DNA of 64,000 nucleotides from NCBI RefSeq assembly GCF_023612095.1, contig NZ_CP086235.1:517001-581000 (forward strand), given 5' to 3'. The position numbers and the translations under genes are program-made. The notes under the pieces are model-generated. The model did no database searches. It was not told the origin of the DNA and saw nothing but the letters and a program-made list of their open reading frames with translations. How positions within the stretch are numbered: position 1 is the stretch's first letter; every line of letters starts with the position of its first letter. Below, piece by piece: positions 37,883 through 48,428 of this stretch. This stretch comes from Cytobacillus firmus (GTDB lineage Bacteria; Bacillota; Bacilli; Bacillales; Cytobacillaceae).

Positions 37883-38688
37883 ATGAGTTCGATGTTAAGA
37901 GTTATAAAAGAACAAATAGAAAGTTTTTATTTAATTCGAAGGCTATCACTGTATGAATTAAAAAGTGCAAATAACAATAACTATCTAGGAATGATGTGGG
38001 AAATCCTTAACCCTGGAATTCAAATAGCTATATACTGGTTTGTATTTGGATATGGAATAAGAGGGGAAAGGCAGTTGGAGATGTTCCTTTCTTTCAGTGG
38101 ATGCTTGCGGGAATATTGGTTTGGTTCTTTGCAAACCCATCCATTTCACAAGGGTCCAAATCAATTTATACAAGAATAAAAATGATATCAAAGATGAGCT
38201 TTCCAATGAGTGTAATTCCGACTTATGTGATTTTTTCAAAGCTTTATCCGCACCTATTATTGCTTTTAATTTCAACCATTATTTTTCAAATATCAGGTTA
38301 TCCTATAAGTGTGTATTATTTGCAGCTTCCGTATTTTATCTTTGCAACAGTCGTATTTCTAATTGCAATTTCGTTAATAACGTCTACTCTTTCTACCATT
38401 GTGCGTGATTTTCAGATGATTGTGCAAGCGGTGCTTAGAATTCTTATTTATGTATCCCCTGTCTTATGGGTAACGTTTAGTATGCCTGGATGGGTACAAT
38501 CCATCATGAAGATCAATCCGCTTTACTACCTGGTGGAAGGATACCGTCATGCTTTATTGGGCCAGGGTTGGTATATGATTGAAGAAGCTGGCTATACATT
38601 ATATTTTTGGGCACTGGTTCTTTTCCTATTTTGGTTTGGTTCAATCATTCATGTGAAATTCAGAAAACATTTTATTGATTTCTTATAA
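37883..38688 (+). CDS. tagG: Teichoic acid ABC transporter permease, frameshifted in this sequence
   Basis: The first frame (MSSMLRVIKEQIESFYLIRR ... YWFVFGYGIRG) runs out of frame at the GGGG run 38063-38066; adding one G gives RGGKAVGDVPFFQWMLAGIL, which matches the TagG sequence pattern, and the rest reads through to 38688. The restored protein has about 268 residues and six membrane segments of the ABC-2 type. TagG with TagH moves finished wall teichoic acid across the membrane. WTA export becomes essential once synthesis is committed, so loss is unlikely in a strain with all upstream genes intact; a base-call error is the simpler reading. It faces away from the glucosaminidase and is followed by tagH after 13 bases. 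Confidence 0.9.
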
Positions 38689-38701
38689 TGGAAGTGATTT
38701 T

Positions 38702-39511
38702 GTGTCAAAGTCAGTTATCGTAAAAAATATAACAAAGAAGTACAAATTATATACAAAAACATCTGAAAAATTATTGGATATCATTTTGCCTAAGAATTAT
38801 GGCGAAGACTTTTATGCCCTAAGGAATGTAAGCTTTGAGGCTGAACAAGGGGACATTATCGGATTTGTAGGGGTAAATGGTTCTGGTAAATCCACATTGT
38901 CCAATGTTATTGCCGGTATTGTGCCGCAGACAGGAGGTCAAGTGGAAGTGAAGGGACAGGCTTCTCTCATTTCTGTGTCGGCAGGCCTTAATAATCAGCT
39001 TACTGGAAGAGAGAATATTGAATTGAAATGCCTGATGCTTGGTTTCAGTAAAAAAGAGATTGCTGAAATGGAGCCTTCCATTATTGAATTCGCAGAGATT
39101 GGAAAGTTTATTGATCAGCCAGTTAAGTCCTATTCCAGCGGTATGAAATCTCGCCTTGGATTTGCAATCTCAGTTCATACAGATCCGGATATTTTAATTA
39201 TTGACGAAGCCTTATCAGTAGGTGATAAAGCATTCGCTGAAAAGTGCCTTGATAAAATGAATGAATTTAAGCAGCGGGGCAAAACCATGTTTTTTGTCAG
39301 CCACTCCATTGGCCAAATGAAGCAATTCTGTGAAAAAGCGATATGGCTTGAGTTTGGACAAGTCAAAATGGAGGGGGATATTGGGACAGTTATTCCTGCT
39401 TATGAACAGTTCTTAAAAGAATATAAAGCCATGTCAAATGAAGAAAAGAAAAAGTTCAGAGAAGAAGCGATGGAAAAACAGAGCCAGTCCAATTTCCAGC
39501 CCGCCACATAA
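38702..39511 (+). CDS. tagH: Teichoic acid ABC transporter ATP-binding protein
   Basis: 269 residues from GTG 38702, with GGAAGTGAT upstream; a TTG at 38675 is possible but lies within tagG. Walker A GVNGSGKST, signature YSSGMKSRLG, Walker B ILIIDEALS, and the family phrase AAGLNNQLTGR-like SAGLNNQLTGREN. It powers TagG. It lacks the long C-terminal extension of Bacillus subtilis TagH (~527 residues), ending in a short charged helix instead. A terminator follows. Confidence 0.92.
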   Translation: MSKSVIVKNITKKYKLYTKTSEKLLDIILPKNYGEDFYALRNVSFEAEQGDIIGFVGVNGSGKSTLSNVIAGIVPQTGGQVEVKGQASLISVSAGLNNQLTGRENIELKCLMLGFSKKEIAEMEPSIIEFAEIGKFIDQPVKSYSSGMKSRLGFAISVHTDPDILIIDEALSVGDKAFAEKCLDKMNEFKQRGKTMFFVSHSIGQMKQFCEKAIWLEFGQVKMEGDIGTVIPAYEQFLKEYKAMSNEEKKKFREEAMEKQSQSNFQPAT

Positions 39512-39527
39512 ATCTGAAGATATGTCA

Positions 39528-39558
39528 GCCTGTTTCCGAAGTAAGGAACAGGCTTTTT
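39528..39558 (+). terminator. Terminator after tagH
   Basis: GCCTGTTTCC pairs with GGAACAGGC, followed by TTTTTATTT. Confidence 0.8.
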
Positions 39559-39718
39559 ATTTATCCTCTTAAGGGCATTTAATAAATAAATATTGAATAA
39601 ACTAAAAAAACAATTAGATGATTTGTAAAGATTCAATTAAAATTTCTGCTGATAGATATACGCAGGTGTTTTTTTCGTTTATTATTTTATTACAAACTGA
39701 AATGAGAGGTTTTCATCA

Positions 39719-41058
39719 ATGAATTTGAGCAGGAGAGCATTAGACATTATTAGTGTTTTAGCATTAGTGTATATAATAACTCAGCCAATCTTAGATCTGA
39801 CGACTTCACTTTCCATGAGGCTGATGGATCAGGAGTTATCATTGAATTTGTTATTTCGGATTGCCTTTATGGCTTTGGCCGGCATGTTCCTTGTGTTTGT
39901 TAAGAATAATCCTCATCAAAAATTCACGCTCAGTTACATATTCCTGTTATCTAGCTTGATGGGTGCAAATTTACTGGTTAATTATTATATTAAGCCAAAT
40001 TTTATTTTGGTGGACGAAATTAAGTTCATTGTCAAATTAATCTATTTTCCGCTTTCACTAATGTTTTATGTAATACTATTTAAATTGAACAATGCTGAAA
40101 AATGGAATGAAAAAACAATAAAATATGTAACCTATTCTATCTTTATTATTAGTTTCTCTATGTTTCTTGCCGGAGTAACAGGTACTTCATTTGAAAGCTA
40201 TGAAGGAGGGAAGCATGGGCATGTAGGCTGGTTTTATGCAGGGAATGAAATAGGAGCCATACTTGCTATCGGATTTCCGGTTGCGGTTTATGCAGCAGCA
40301 CTAAAGGGGAAGTGGTACTGGTTTCCTGTGATTTTCTGTATCTATTCACTGTTTTCCCTGGGGACAAAAGTCGGTACAGGGGCTATTATAATCACGTTAT
40401 TTATTGGTTTGTTTTTCTCAGTTGTCAATTTCCTTCAAAAGAAGAAAGCCTCACATAAAGTTGTTAAACTAAGTAACATAATTATTCTTGCTGCATTGAT
40501 AATAGGCAGTGCTGTGTATATTCCATTTTCACCTTTGGCTAAAAATATGAATGTACACTTATCATGGCTGGGTCTTGAAAATAATAATGAAACGGTAAGT
40601 GGGCCGAAAACGAGTAAACCTTCAGATGAACAAGTGCAAAATCTAATATATAGCGGCCGTGAAAAGTTTTTATTAGATCATCAATTATATTTTAAGGAAG
40701 CTCCAGCAGCGCAGAAACTCATAGGTATGGGGTACGGAGGGAATTATAAAAAGGAAGCAAAAATGATTGAGATGGACTTTCATGATATCTTTTTTCTCTG
40801 GGGTATATTGGAATGCTCATTTATTTAATTCCTTTAATTTATGTATTATATAAGGTATCGATATATTTTATTTTGAACCTTAAGATGATATTGGTTTATA
40901 AGAATGTACTAATCGCTGCCGGTATCATTTTGGGTCTGGGAATATCTTATATGGCTGGTCATGTACTAACTGCACCTGGCGTAAGTTTTTATATGTCGCT
41001 GCTTTTAGCTTGGCTGTTTGTTTCTCGATCATCTGCATCAGAGTCGGAAATTACTTGA
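39719..41058 (+). CDS. O-antigen ligase-like membrane protein, frameshifted in this sequence
   Basis: From ATG 39719 (GAGAGG upstream) the frame reads through about nine hydrophobic segments to FHDIFFLWG and then stops at 40828; the next frame resumes with MLIYLIPLIYVLYKV to 41058. Adding one G to the GGGG run at 40800-40803 yields FFLWGYIGMLIYLIP, the pattern seen in Wzy/WaaL (O-antigen ligase) proteins, and a single protein of about 446 residues. A large outer loop lies before the break (~residues 280-350). Such proteins join or polymerise lipid-linked glycans outside the membrane. Next to an LtaS-like protein and tagGH, it probably acts on a surface polymer; the substrate is unknown. Confidence 0.75.
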
Positions 41059-41071
41059 AAGAAGGATGGGT

Positions 41072-43176
41072 ATGCTTCAAAGCTTTAAAGACCATGGATT
41101 AAGCTTATTTAGAGCAGCGGTTACCTCTTTTGTGAGCCTTTTAGTCATTGAATTCATATACCGGGGAAGCATAATAGATTTTAGTAATTGGTTTTTAAGT
41201 CATTCCAATTACTTTCTATATGCTTTTGTTTTTATGTTTTTCTTTTTTGGATCGCTTTCTATTTTGAAAAGCAAAGCCTATTTTCTTGTTTCAGCACTGT
41301 TTGTTCTCATAGGGATCATAATAGCCTTTGCAAGCGGGACTAAGGAAAAATTGAGAGGTGATCCATTACTTCCTTCAGACCTTGTGCTGGCTGGCGAAGC
41401 AAAGAACATGCTTCAATTTTTTTCAGGTGTTTCATTATATTATTTAATCATGCTGCCGGTTATCTTGATCTTGTTTTTATTTATCCTTTGGATAGTCTCT
41501 AAGAAAATGTCTGTTGATAATATTCCTAAATCCCATTATATAACTGCATCAATTTGTTTGCTTCTTTTCACACTTTTCTTATTTAAGGATTTAAATAATG
41601 AGGGCAGGGTCTTTAAAAAACCTTTTGGAATAAATTCTGAGGCAGCAAGCCCAAAGCAACTGTATGATATTTATGGGGTGGCAATAGGGTTTATTAGCAG
41701 TATATCGGGAATCCAGGAGGAGAAGCCTGAAACCTACGCAGCGTCTAAGATAGAAGGTATCATCAGTGAAGTGAAGAATGAAAAGGCTTCCCAGCGGAAC
41801 TCAGCTAAAAAGCCAAATGTGATAATTATTATGAGCGAGGCTTTTTGGGATCCGACTGTAATGAATAACGTATCATTTAATAAAGATCCGCTCCCTAATT
41901 TCCACCATCTTTCCAGTAACTTTACATCCGGGAAACTTCATGTGCCGGTATTTGGAGGATCTACTTCAAATACAGAGTTTGAAATTCTAACAAGTATGAG
42001 CACTCAATTTTTAAGTCCTGGCAGTGTTCCTTATAAAAACTATATAAAAGAGCCAATACCAGCATTGCCGCACATTTTCAGGAGTGAAGGCTATGAAACA
42101 CTTGCGTATCACACCTATCATAACTGGTTCTATGAAAGAAATTCAGTCTATAAACACCTGGGTTTTGATCGTTTCGTCAGCTTGGAATTCTTCCCTAATC
42201 CAGTTCAGGATATGATGTATTACCGAGATAATGAAATTACAGATGAAATTCTCAAGCAAATAGAAAAGAGTGATAAACCGAACTTTATCTATGCAATAAC
42301 GATGCAGAACCATGGACCTTATCGGACTGATGCAAAGAAGTTTTATGCAACTATGGAAGCGCAATTAAAAGAGGGAGAAGGTTCCTTTACTCCAGATGCC
42401 GAAAATATTCTTGAATTTTATGCTGATAATTTAGCAGAGATTGATAAAGATTTACAAAGGCTTATTAATTCGCTGGAGCAAATGAATGAGAAAACAATGG
42501 TAGTCTTTTTTGGCGATCATTTGCCTTTGTTGGGGGATAACTACCAGGTCTATAAAGAAGCTGGATATTTTACTGGGGAAGAAGACTTTAACAGTTATTT
42601 AAAGATGTATCAGACACCTTTGCTTATATGGGACAACTTTTCGGATCAAAAGGAAAATTTACAATTGAGTGCTCCTTTTTAGGCCCATACATTATGGAAT
42701 TAGCTGGAGTCAAAGGATACTATCTGACAGATTTCCTAAATGAAACTAGAAGATCCGGAAAGTCAATATTGCCGCGGAAGGATTATTTGAATGAATCATC
42801 ACCAGAAGAAGGTGATTTGATAAAATATGAGCTGCTTCAGTATGATATATTATTTGGCAGAAAGTTTGGTTTGGACTTGCAGAGGATTAAAGTGGAACCG
42901 AGCAGCAGCTATCGATTAGGCCTTGGTGATCCTAAGATTAAAAGTGCCGAACCAGCCAAATATAAAGGGAAAAATGCTCTTTTATTAAAAGGGGATTATT
43001 TTACTTCAGGTTCACAGGTTTATATTAATGGAGAAGCTGCAGACTATACATTTATTGATAGTGGGACTGTTTATGCTTTTATACCTGAGAACAAAAATGT
43101 GAAAACTCTTCAGATGAAAATCTTTGACAGTGAAAATGTTTTATTAAGCTCAAGCAATGAGTATACCGTTAAATAA
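41072..43176 (+). CDS. LtaS-like sulfatase-family phosphotransferase, frameshifted in this sequence
   Basis: ATG 41072 is preferred: GAAAGAAGG lies six bases upstream, while the ATG at 41066 abuts it. Four to five membrane segments (~15-160), then a sulfatase-fold outer domain: IIMSEAFWDPT (metal Glu), GGSTSNTEFEILTS (probable catalytic Thr), FFGDHLPLLGD (metal Asp-His). The frame stops in TTTTT at about 42676-42680; one more T restores APFLGPYIMELAGVKG and continues to 43176, about 701 residues. The end (~625-700) looks like an IPT/Ig-like domain (YFTSGSQVYINGEAADY). LtaS enzymes move glycerol phosphate from phosphatidylglycerol; this one may build or decorate a teichoic-type polymer. Confidence 0.85.
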
Positions 43177-43182
43177 CTAAAG

Positions 43183-43208
43183 GTCCCGCCGTTAGCAGGC
43201 GGGACTTT
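43183..43208. terminator. Terminator between two convergent genes
   Basis: GTCCCGCC / GGCGGGAC, perfect 8-bp stem with a 7-base loop, followed by TTTG. It lies between the stops of the LtaS-like gene and the minus-strand GT2-TagF gene. Confidence 0.75.
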
Positions 43209-43216
43209 GTTAAATA

Positions 43217-45334
43217 CTATACATTAAAAACTCTTTTTACTACCATCTCTGTAGCATTTCCTGTTTCCCAGCTGCAAATCTTATCATAAAATTCATCATA
43301 AGAATGCTTATAATTTTTATTGACAGATTCAATATTTTCAATTGCATCCAGTACTTCATCTGTTGATTTTAAAAGAGGGCCCGGAAGCTCTTTCTCCATG
43401 TCGATGTAAAATCCTCTAAGGGTATCTCTGTATTTTTCAAGATCATATGTGAAGAATAGTATAGGCCTTCTTAAGTTGGCATAATCGAAAAACACGGATG
43501 AGTAATCGGTAATCAATATATCAGAAATTAAGTATAGCTCTGCAATATCATCATATTTTGAAAGGTTAAAAGCGAAATCCTCAACACCAGCTGTGTCTAT
43601 ATGATCAGCAATGAAGTAATGCATTCTTAGTAAAATTACGTAATCGTCACCAAGCTGAGCTTTCATTTTTTGCAGATCCAGCTTCAGTTGAAATTTATAT
43701 TGACCAGGCTTGTAAAATTCATCATCCCGCCATGTTGGGGCGTAAAGAATAACCTTTTTGTTATCGGATATCCCAAGTTTCTTTCTTATTTCATTTGCCT
43801 TGTTTTCCTTTTGCGGTGAATGTAAAAGGTCGTTTCTGGGATAGCCAAATTCCAGCATTTCCTTTTCAAACTTAAAAGCTCTTCTGAAGATTTCCGATGA
43901 ATATTGATTTGCTGAAATCAAATAATCCCATCGTCTGGATTGCTGATAAAAATGCAATTTGTATTTAGGGTTAGCTGAATGTATCTCATTCATATCAAAT
44001 ACAAGCTTTTTTAAAGGTGTTCCATGCCAAGTCTGAAGATAAATATTACCTTCCCGTTTATTCAGGTGCAAGGGAATCCGGGAATTGCTGACCCAGAATT
44101 TAGCTGTTGCCATATAATAATAGTAGCGAAGGCTAAATCTCTTTATCTGTTTAGCATTACCTGGAATTTTTCTTTTTTCGTTAAAAATCCATATATATTG
44201 GTAATCGAGGTTTTTACTTACCATATACTCATAAATATTTTTAGGACTATCTGAATAATTTTTTCCTAGAAAGCTTTCAAATACAATGGTCTTCTCTTTT
44301 AGCGGCATGTTAGAAAAGACTCTTCTGTATAAAAACACAAGAAGTTTAGTTCTTCCTGAAAAGGCGGTTTTTAATTCTCTTAGTCCATGGTGTGTCTTTA
44401 ATAATCTTTTTAACTTCATTGCTTTTTTGTTTTTTAAAGCTAATAGTTCGGATTTCACGAAGATGTTGCCATTCGAGATTACCTCATCATTAAGAGATTG
44501 AGCTGCATTAGAGAGTGAGTCAAAATGATGATCAATTTGGTTTCTATCTTGAAAAAACATGACAACGGTCCGGCGGTAAAATTGCAAAAACTGCTGATCT
44601 AGATACTTTTGTACATCATTTTTAGCCTTGAACTCTGTTTTCAATAAGCAAAATATATAAAGAAAATCAGTGACTTTTTTCTCAGTGTCCAGCTGCATTA
44701 AAGCAGGATTTGATATTGGATCATTTCTCGTTCTTTTATAATACGTACACTGATTGAGTACAGGTGATCGATCAAGCAAAGCAATAAGTCCTGCTAAAAA
44801 TTGAAGATCTGAATAACAGTCGGTAGCCTCTGAAAATCTCAATCCATGCTTGTGAACAAAATCTGCCGATATTAGACGATTAAGCACAGACATATTTTTG
44901 AAAGCATTCTCTAGTGTCTGGCTGATCACTTCACTCTCTATTAGTACGTTATTCTCAGTTTCATTCATTTTATTCAAGTTCATCGTTTGGCCTGAAATAA
45001 GAGAAGAATCCCCCATATTTTCAATTAATGATTTTAATGAATGATCTGGCAGATAATCATCACTATCTAAGAAGTAAAGGTATTTCCCTGTTGCTTTTTC
45101 GATGCCCAAGTTTCTTGCTGCACCGGTTCCTTTTCTTTTGGGAAGGCGATGGACAACTATGCGTGAATCCCTTTCAGCAAAAGCATCTATGGATTTTTGG
45201 CAGGTTTCCGAAGAACCATCGTCAACTAAGACAATCTCCAGATCTCTGTAAGTTTGGTTGATTGCCGAGGTTATGGAAGCATCAAGGAATTCTTCAGTAT
45301 TATATATTGGAATAATAACGGATATTTTACTCAT
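43217..45334 (-). CDS. GT2 glycosyltransferase fused to TagF-like glycerophosphotransferase (second copy)
   Basis: 705 residues from the ATG at 45334, which has AAGGGAG six bases upstream; the frame extends seven codons further without a ribosome site. N-terminal GT2 domain (~1-230: ISVIIPIYNTEEFL, VDDGSSE, LDSDDY). A helical linker (~230-330), then a CDP-glycerol glycerophosphotransferase domain (~330-700) with VFESFLGKNYSDSPKNIYE, TWHGTPLKKLVFDMNE, YAPTWRDDEF and ITDYSSVFFDYA. It lacks the long middle spacer of the 26317 protein. Likely a sugar-plus-glycerol-phosphate transferase of teichoic-acid assembly. Confidence 0.87.
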   Translation of the reverse strand: MSKISVIIPIYNTEEFLDASITSAINQTYRDLEIVLVDDGSSETCQKSIDAFAERDSRIVVHRLPKRKGTGAARNLGIEKATGKYLYFLDSDDYLPDHSLKSLIENMGDSSLISGQTMNLNKMNETENNVLIESEVISQTLENAFKNMSVLNRLISADFVHKHGLRFSEATDCYSDLQFLAGLIALLDRSPVLNQCTYYKRTRNDPISNPALMQLDTEKKVTDFLYIFCLLKTEFKAKNDVQKYLDQQFLQFYRRTVVMFFQDRNQIDHHFDSLSNAAQSLNDEVISNGNIFVKSELLALKNKKAMKLKRLLKTHHGLRELKTAFSGRTKLLVFLYRRVFSNMPLKEKTIVFESFLGKNYSDSPKNIYEYMVSKNLDYQYIWIFNEKRKIPGNAKQIKRFSLRYYYYMATAKFWVSNSRIPLHLNKREGNIYLQTWHGTPLKKLVFDMNEIHSANPKYKLHFYQQSRRWDYLISANQYSSEIFRRAFKFEKEMLEFGYPRNDLLHSPQKENKANEIRKKLGISDNKKVILYAPTWRDDEFYKPGQYKFQLKLDLQKMKAQLGDDYVILLRMHYFIADHIDTAGVEDFAFNLSKYDDIAELYLISDILITDYSSVFFDYANLRRPILFFTYDLEKYRDTLRGFYIDMEKELPGPLLKSTDEVLDAIENIESVNKNYKHSYDEFYDKICSWETGNATEMVVKRVFNV

Positions 45335-45470
45335 CTTTATCTCCCTTATAAACATTTGACCTTAGTGGATTACATTATATTCTAACATTATTACCGAAAA
45401 AGGCGATAGGCAGTGTTAATAGTATATTCGTCCTGCCCACGGCAAGTATAATGCAAGAAGCTTCCAAACA

Positions 45471-45505
45471 GCAAAAAAGCCCAATAAACTATTAGGCTTT
45501 TTTGC
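45471..45505. terminator. Terminator downstream of the TuaH-like gene
   Basis: GCAAAAAAGCC pairs perfectly with GGCTTTTTTGC, with A and T runs on both sides. It ends directly at the stop codon of the minus-strand glycosyltransferase gene. Confidence 0.8.
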
Positions 45506-46660
45506 TTAATTTATGTAAGTCAGAACTTTTTCCCAGCGAGCATCCCATGAATTTTCTTTTCCTATAGATTGACGGCTGGCGATCTTTTCAGGTGAGTTGC
45601 TGTCTGATGAAGAATCCATTACTTTTAATATTGTCTGAATGAATTCTTCTGGTGTATCTGCAATTTCAATTATCTGCCGGTACTGAGTAACTTCAGGTAA
45701 TGGAGTGGAGATAATAGGCTTGCCCGCTGACAAATACTCATACATCTTGATCGGGTTAACACTCATAGTCAGTTTGTTTATTCGAAATGGTATAAGGCAA
45801 ATATCAAAAGACTGAATGTAGTTTGGGAGGTCTTTATAAGCCTTTGCCCCTAAAAAATGCACATTCTTTAGGTGTTTAAACTTTTCGATGCCAGTATCTA
45901 CAGGGCCAATCATAACGAATGAAAAATGCTCGAGATTTTTAGCGGCTTCCGCAATCATATCAAGGTTAATCCAATCGCTAATCCCTCCAATGAACCCGAT
46001 AATTGGCTGTGTAATATGAGAAATGTCATGCGGAATGAGCAGGGTATCAGATTGGACACGTGAAAAATGTTCAAATTCAGCACCATTTGGGATAAGATGA
46101 AAATTCGGATTCCATCCCTTTCGGTCATCTAAAAGTTGTTTGGCAGTTGCAAAACATACAGCTGACCGCTGCATCAGTTCTTTTTCCATTTCAGCCACCA
46201 AATTTTTATCAATTAGTCCTGTAAAAGAAGCGTGATCATCCACACAATCATAAAAAATTTTCTTGAAAGGAATATGTTCCAGTAAGTCCACTGAGTTTGG
46301 CAAGAAAGCATATAACTCCAATTCGGCTTCTCCCAATTTCTTAAGAGCACTTTTTATGCTTTGCGCAATTAAAAGCTGGTTTAATTTATTTATCTGCCTG
46401 TTCTTATTTCCAAAAGGCAAAATTGGAGGAGGGCTGAGTATATACAAGCTTTCTGTAACTTTCTTTATTCCTTTACCCCACCTTTTCCAATTGCTCCATA
46501 GTGCCTTGTTTTTTAAAGGACCCAGAAGTGTGACTGGCGGTTCTACATATAATACTGTCCTGCCGGATTGTGCTGCTCTTTTCATAAAATGGTGCGGACG
46601 GTGCTGCACGCCTTCCCATTCACCCGCTGAGGTTGTAATCATTACTTTATTCTTCACCAT
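45506..46660 (-). CDS. TuaH-like glycosyltransferase
   Basis: 384 residues, minus-strand start overlapping the end of the flippase gene by 14 bases, with AAAGGAG upstream. GT-B fold: WEGVQHRPHHFMKRAAQSG and VLYVEPP near the N-terminus, YDCVDDHASF, FIGGISDWINLD, and the donor-site CLIPFRINKLTMSVNPIKMYEYLSAGKPI. This order is seen in TuaH of teichuronic acid synthesis and related enzymes. It probably adds a sugar to a lipid-linked surface glycan; donor and acceptor are not evident. Coupling to a MurJ/MviN-type flippase suggests the product is flipped by it. Confidence 0.78.
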   Translation of the reverse strand: MVKNKVMITTSAGEWEGVQHRPHHFMKRAAQSGRTVLYVEPPVTLLGPLKNKALWSNWKRWGKGIKKVTESLYILSPPPILPFGNKNRQINKLNQLLIAQSIKSALKKLGEAELELYAFLPNSVDLLEHIPFKKIFYDCVDDHASFTGLIDKNLVAEMEKELMQRSAVCFATAKQLLDDRKGWNPNFHLIPNGAEFEHFSRVQSDTLLIPHDISHITQPIIGFIGGISDWINLDMIAEAAKNLEHFSFVMIGPVDTGIEKFKHLKNVHFLGAKAYKDLPNYIQSFDICLIPFRINKLTMSVNPIKMYEYLSAGKPIISTPLPEVTQYRQIIEIADTPEEFIQTILKVMDSSSDSNSPEKIASRQSIGKENSWDARWEKVLTYIN

Positions 46661-48191
46661 ATTTTTGACTCCTTTTTCTGCGAATAAAATCTATTATCCA
46701 AGTAACTTCACGGCATTTTAAAATTATTGCTCCCGAACCTGCAATGGCAAAAGCAAGAACTGACGTTATGGTAAAAGATAAAAACGGATACAACTGATTA
46801 TAGAGAGGACGTACAAGATCAACAATAAAAAAACCAACAAAGAAAATCACCATTAATTTTACACTGTTTTTTAAGTAGCCATTTATTTCCGATTTCTGAA
46901 TTGAGGCCTTTTTTGGCAAACTTGCGAATAAATAAAGAGTTTGCAGCATCATAGCAATAGAAGTTGCTAGAGCTATCCCGCCTACTCCTAAGAATTTTGC
47001 TAAGACCAGGCTTAAAATAATGTTTGCAAGTACTGATACAATACTTCCAATCATAGTGATTTTGGTTTGCTTTAAAGCAACGAATGACCGGTTTAAGAAT
47101 TCTTTTAAAGCAACAAATATCATCCCGAAAGAATAAAAAAAGAAAGCTGAAGCAGTCATACTGGAAGCTGTTGAATCAAATGCTCCTCTCTGGTAGGCAA
47201 TATTGACTAAATTCCTGCTCTCCAGGAGCATAACAATAACAATCGGGATTCCAAGTAGTGTTATTGCACCCATGCCGGAGAAGATAAGTCCTGCCAATTG
47301 TTTCCCTTTTGCTATAGCCGCATCGACAATCGAAGGGAAAATTACTGTAATAAGAGATAGTAAAATAATACTTAAAGGCAAAAACATAAGTTTATTTGAA
47401 TAGTTTAATGCTGAAACACTTCCTTCTGGTAAACCAGAAGCAATCATACGGTCAACAACTGCATTCAGCTGATAGGCAATTGAGGCAATCACTATTGGAG
47501 CAAAAGCAAAAGCAGTATCCTTAATTGTATTCTTATGTTTTTTAAAGTTAAAGTTTAATCTTAGAACTTTATATTTCCGGATAAATGGAAACTGGATAAG
47601 AAACTGACTGACAGCTCCCATTAATGTAGCTATTGCTATACCGTATATACCGTAAAACTCACTAAGAAAAACGATTGCCATGATGACTAGAATATTCTGT
47701 GGGATAGCTCCAAAGGCAGGTGGAGTAAATACCTTTTCATATTCCAATATGCCTGTCATGATAGCTGACAAAACATAAAAGCAAAAACTGGGCAGCATAA
47801 TCCAGGTTAATATATTTGTCAGATGAAGCTGCTCCCCGTCGAAGCCTGGAGCAATCATTTGGGTTACCATGGGAGTAATTAAGTAAAAAAGTGCTGTAAG
47901 GACCACAGCAACAATCAAAAATAAGGTTCCTAATACACTGACTATTTCACTTGCTTCATCCTTACTTCTTTTTTTTGCTTCAGCGTATAGCGGGACCATT
48001 CCTGTAGAAATTGCCATACCCACTGCTGTGAACATTAGTACTGGGATGATGGAAGCTACAAAAAATGCGTCAGTGGTAGCAGATGCACCAAAATATGATG
48101 CCATTAAAAGCTCTCTGCCAAAACCTAATAATTTGCTGATGATTGCTATAAAGGTTAAAAGACCTGCAGCTTTTATCAATTTTCGTTTCAT
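46647..48191 (-). CDS. MurJ/MviN-family lipid flippase
   Basis: 514 residues with about 14 membrane segments (MATE/MOP fold). It starts KLIKAAGLLTFIAIISKLLGFGRELLMASYFGASATTDAFFVA split over two typical MurJ motifs (GFGRE and ATDAFFVA-like TTDAFFVA). MurJ moves lipid II; paralogues in Bacillus polysaccharide loci move other lipid-linked saccharides. Being first in a transcript with a TuaH-like glycosyltransferase, in a WTA/teichuronic-type locus, it may serve a dedicated glycan. It is divergent from tagA across a 237-base AT-rich gap that must hold both promoters. Confidence 0.85.
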   Translation of the reverse strand: MKRKLIKAAGLLTFIAIISKLLGFGRELLMASYFGASATTDAFFVASIIPVLMFTAVGMAISTGMVPLYAEAKKRSKDEASEIVSVLGTLFLIVAVVLTALFYLITPMVTQMIAPGFDGEQLHLTNILTWIMLPSFCFYVLSAIMTGILEYEKVFTPPAFGAIPQNILVIMAIVFLSEFYGIYGIAIATLMGAVSQFLIQFPFIRKYKVLRLNFNFKKHKNTIKDTAFAFAPIVIASIAYQLNAVVDRMIASGLPEGSVSALNYSNKLMFLPLSIILLSLITVIFPSIVDAAIAKGKQLAGLIFSGMGAITLLGIPIVIVMLLESRNLVNIAYQRGAFDSTASSMTASAFFFYSFGMIFVALKEFLNRSFVALKQTKITMIGSIVSVLANIILSLVLAKFLGVGGIALATSIAMMLQTLYLFASLPKKASIQKSEINGYLKNSVKLMVIFFVGFFIVDLVRPLYNQLYPFLSFTITSVLAFAIAGSGAIILKCREVTWIIDFIRRKRSQKYGEE

Positions 48192-48428
48192 TAATATTCT
48201 CCAAACATTATTTAATATTTAGCATGGGCAAAAATGGAAAGGATTATAAAGAATTAATGGGCTTCTCCTATATTAAGGTATAACATATCAGAAAGGAAAG
48301 GGAGAGTAATCTGAGATTAAACTTATGTAAATTTAATTAAGAATTAATTAACTTATTTTCAATGATGAATAGACATGCTAATGTATAGATTAAATATTAG
48401 AAGCTATTAAGCAAACGAGGGTAAAATT

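Noticed and set aside
48310..48428. WalR box upstream of tagA
   Set aside because: Only one TGTAAA half-site; no partner at the right spacing.
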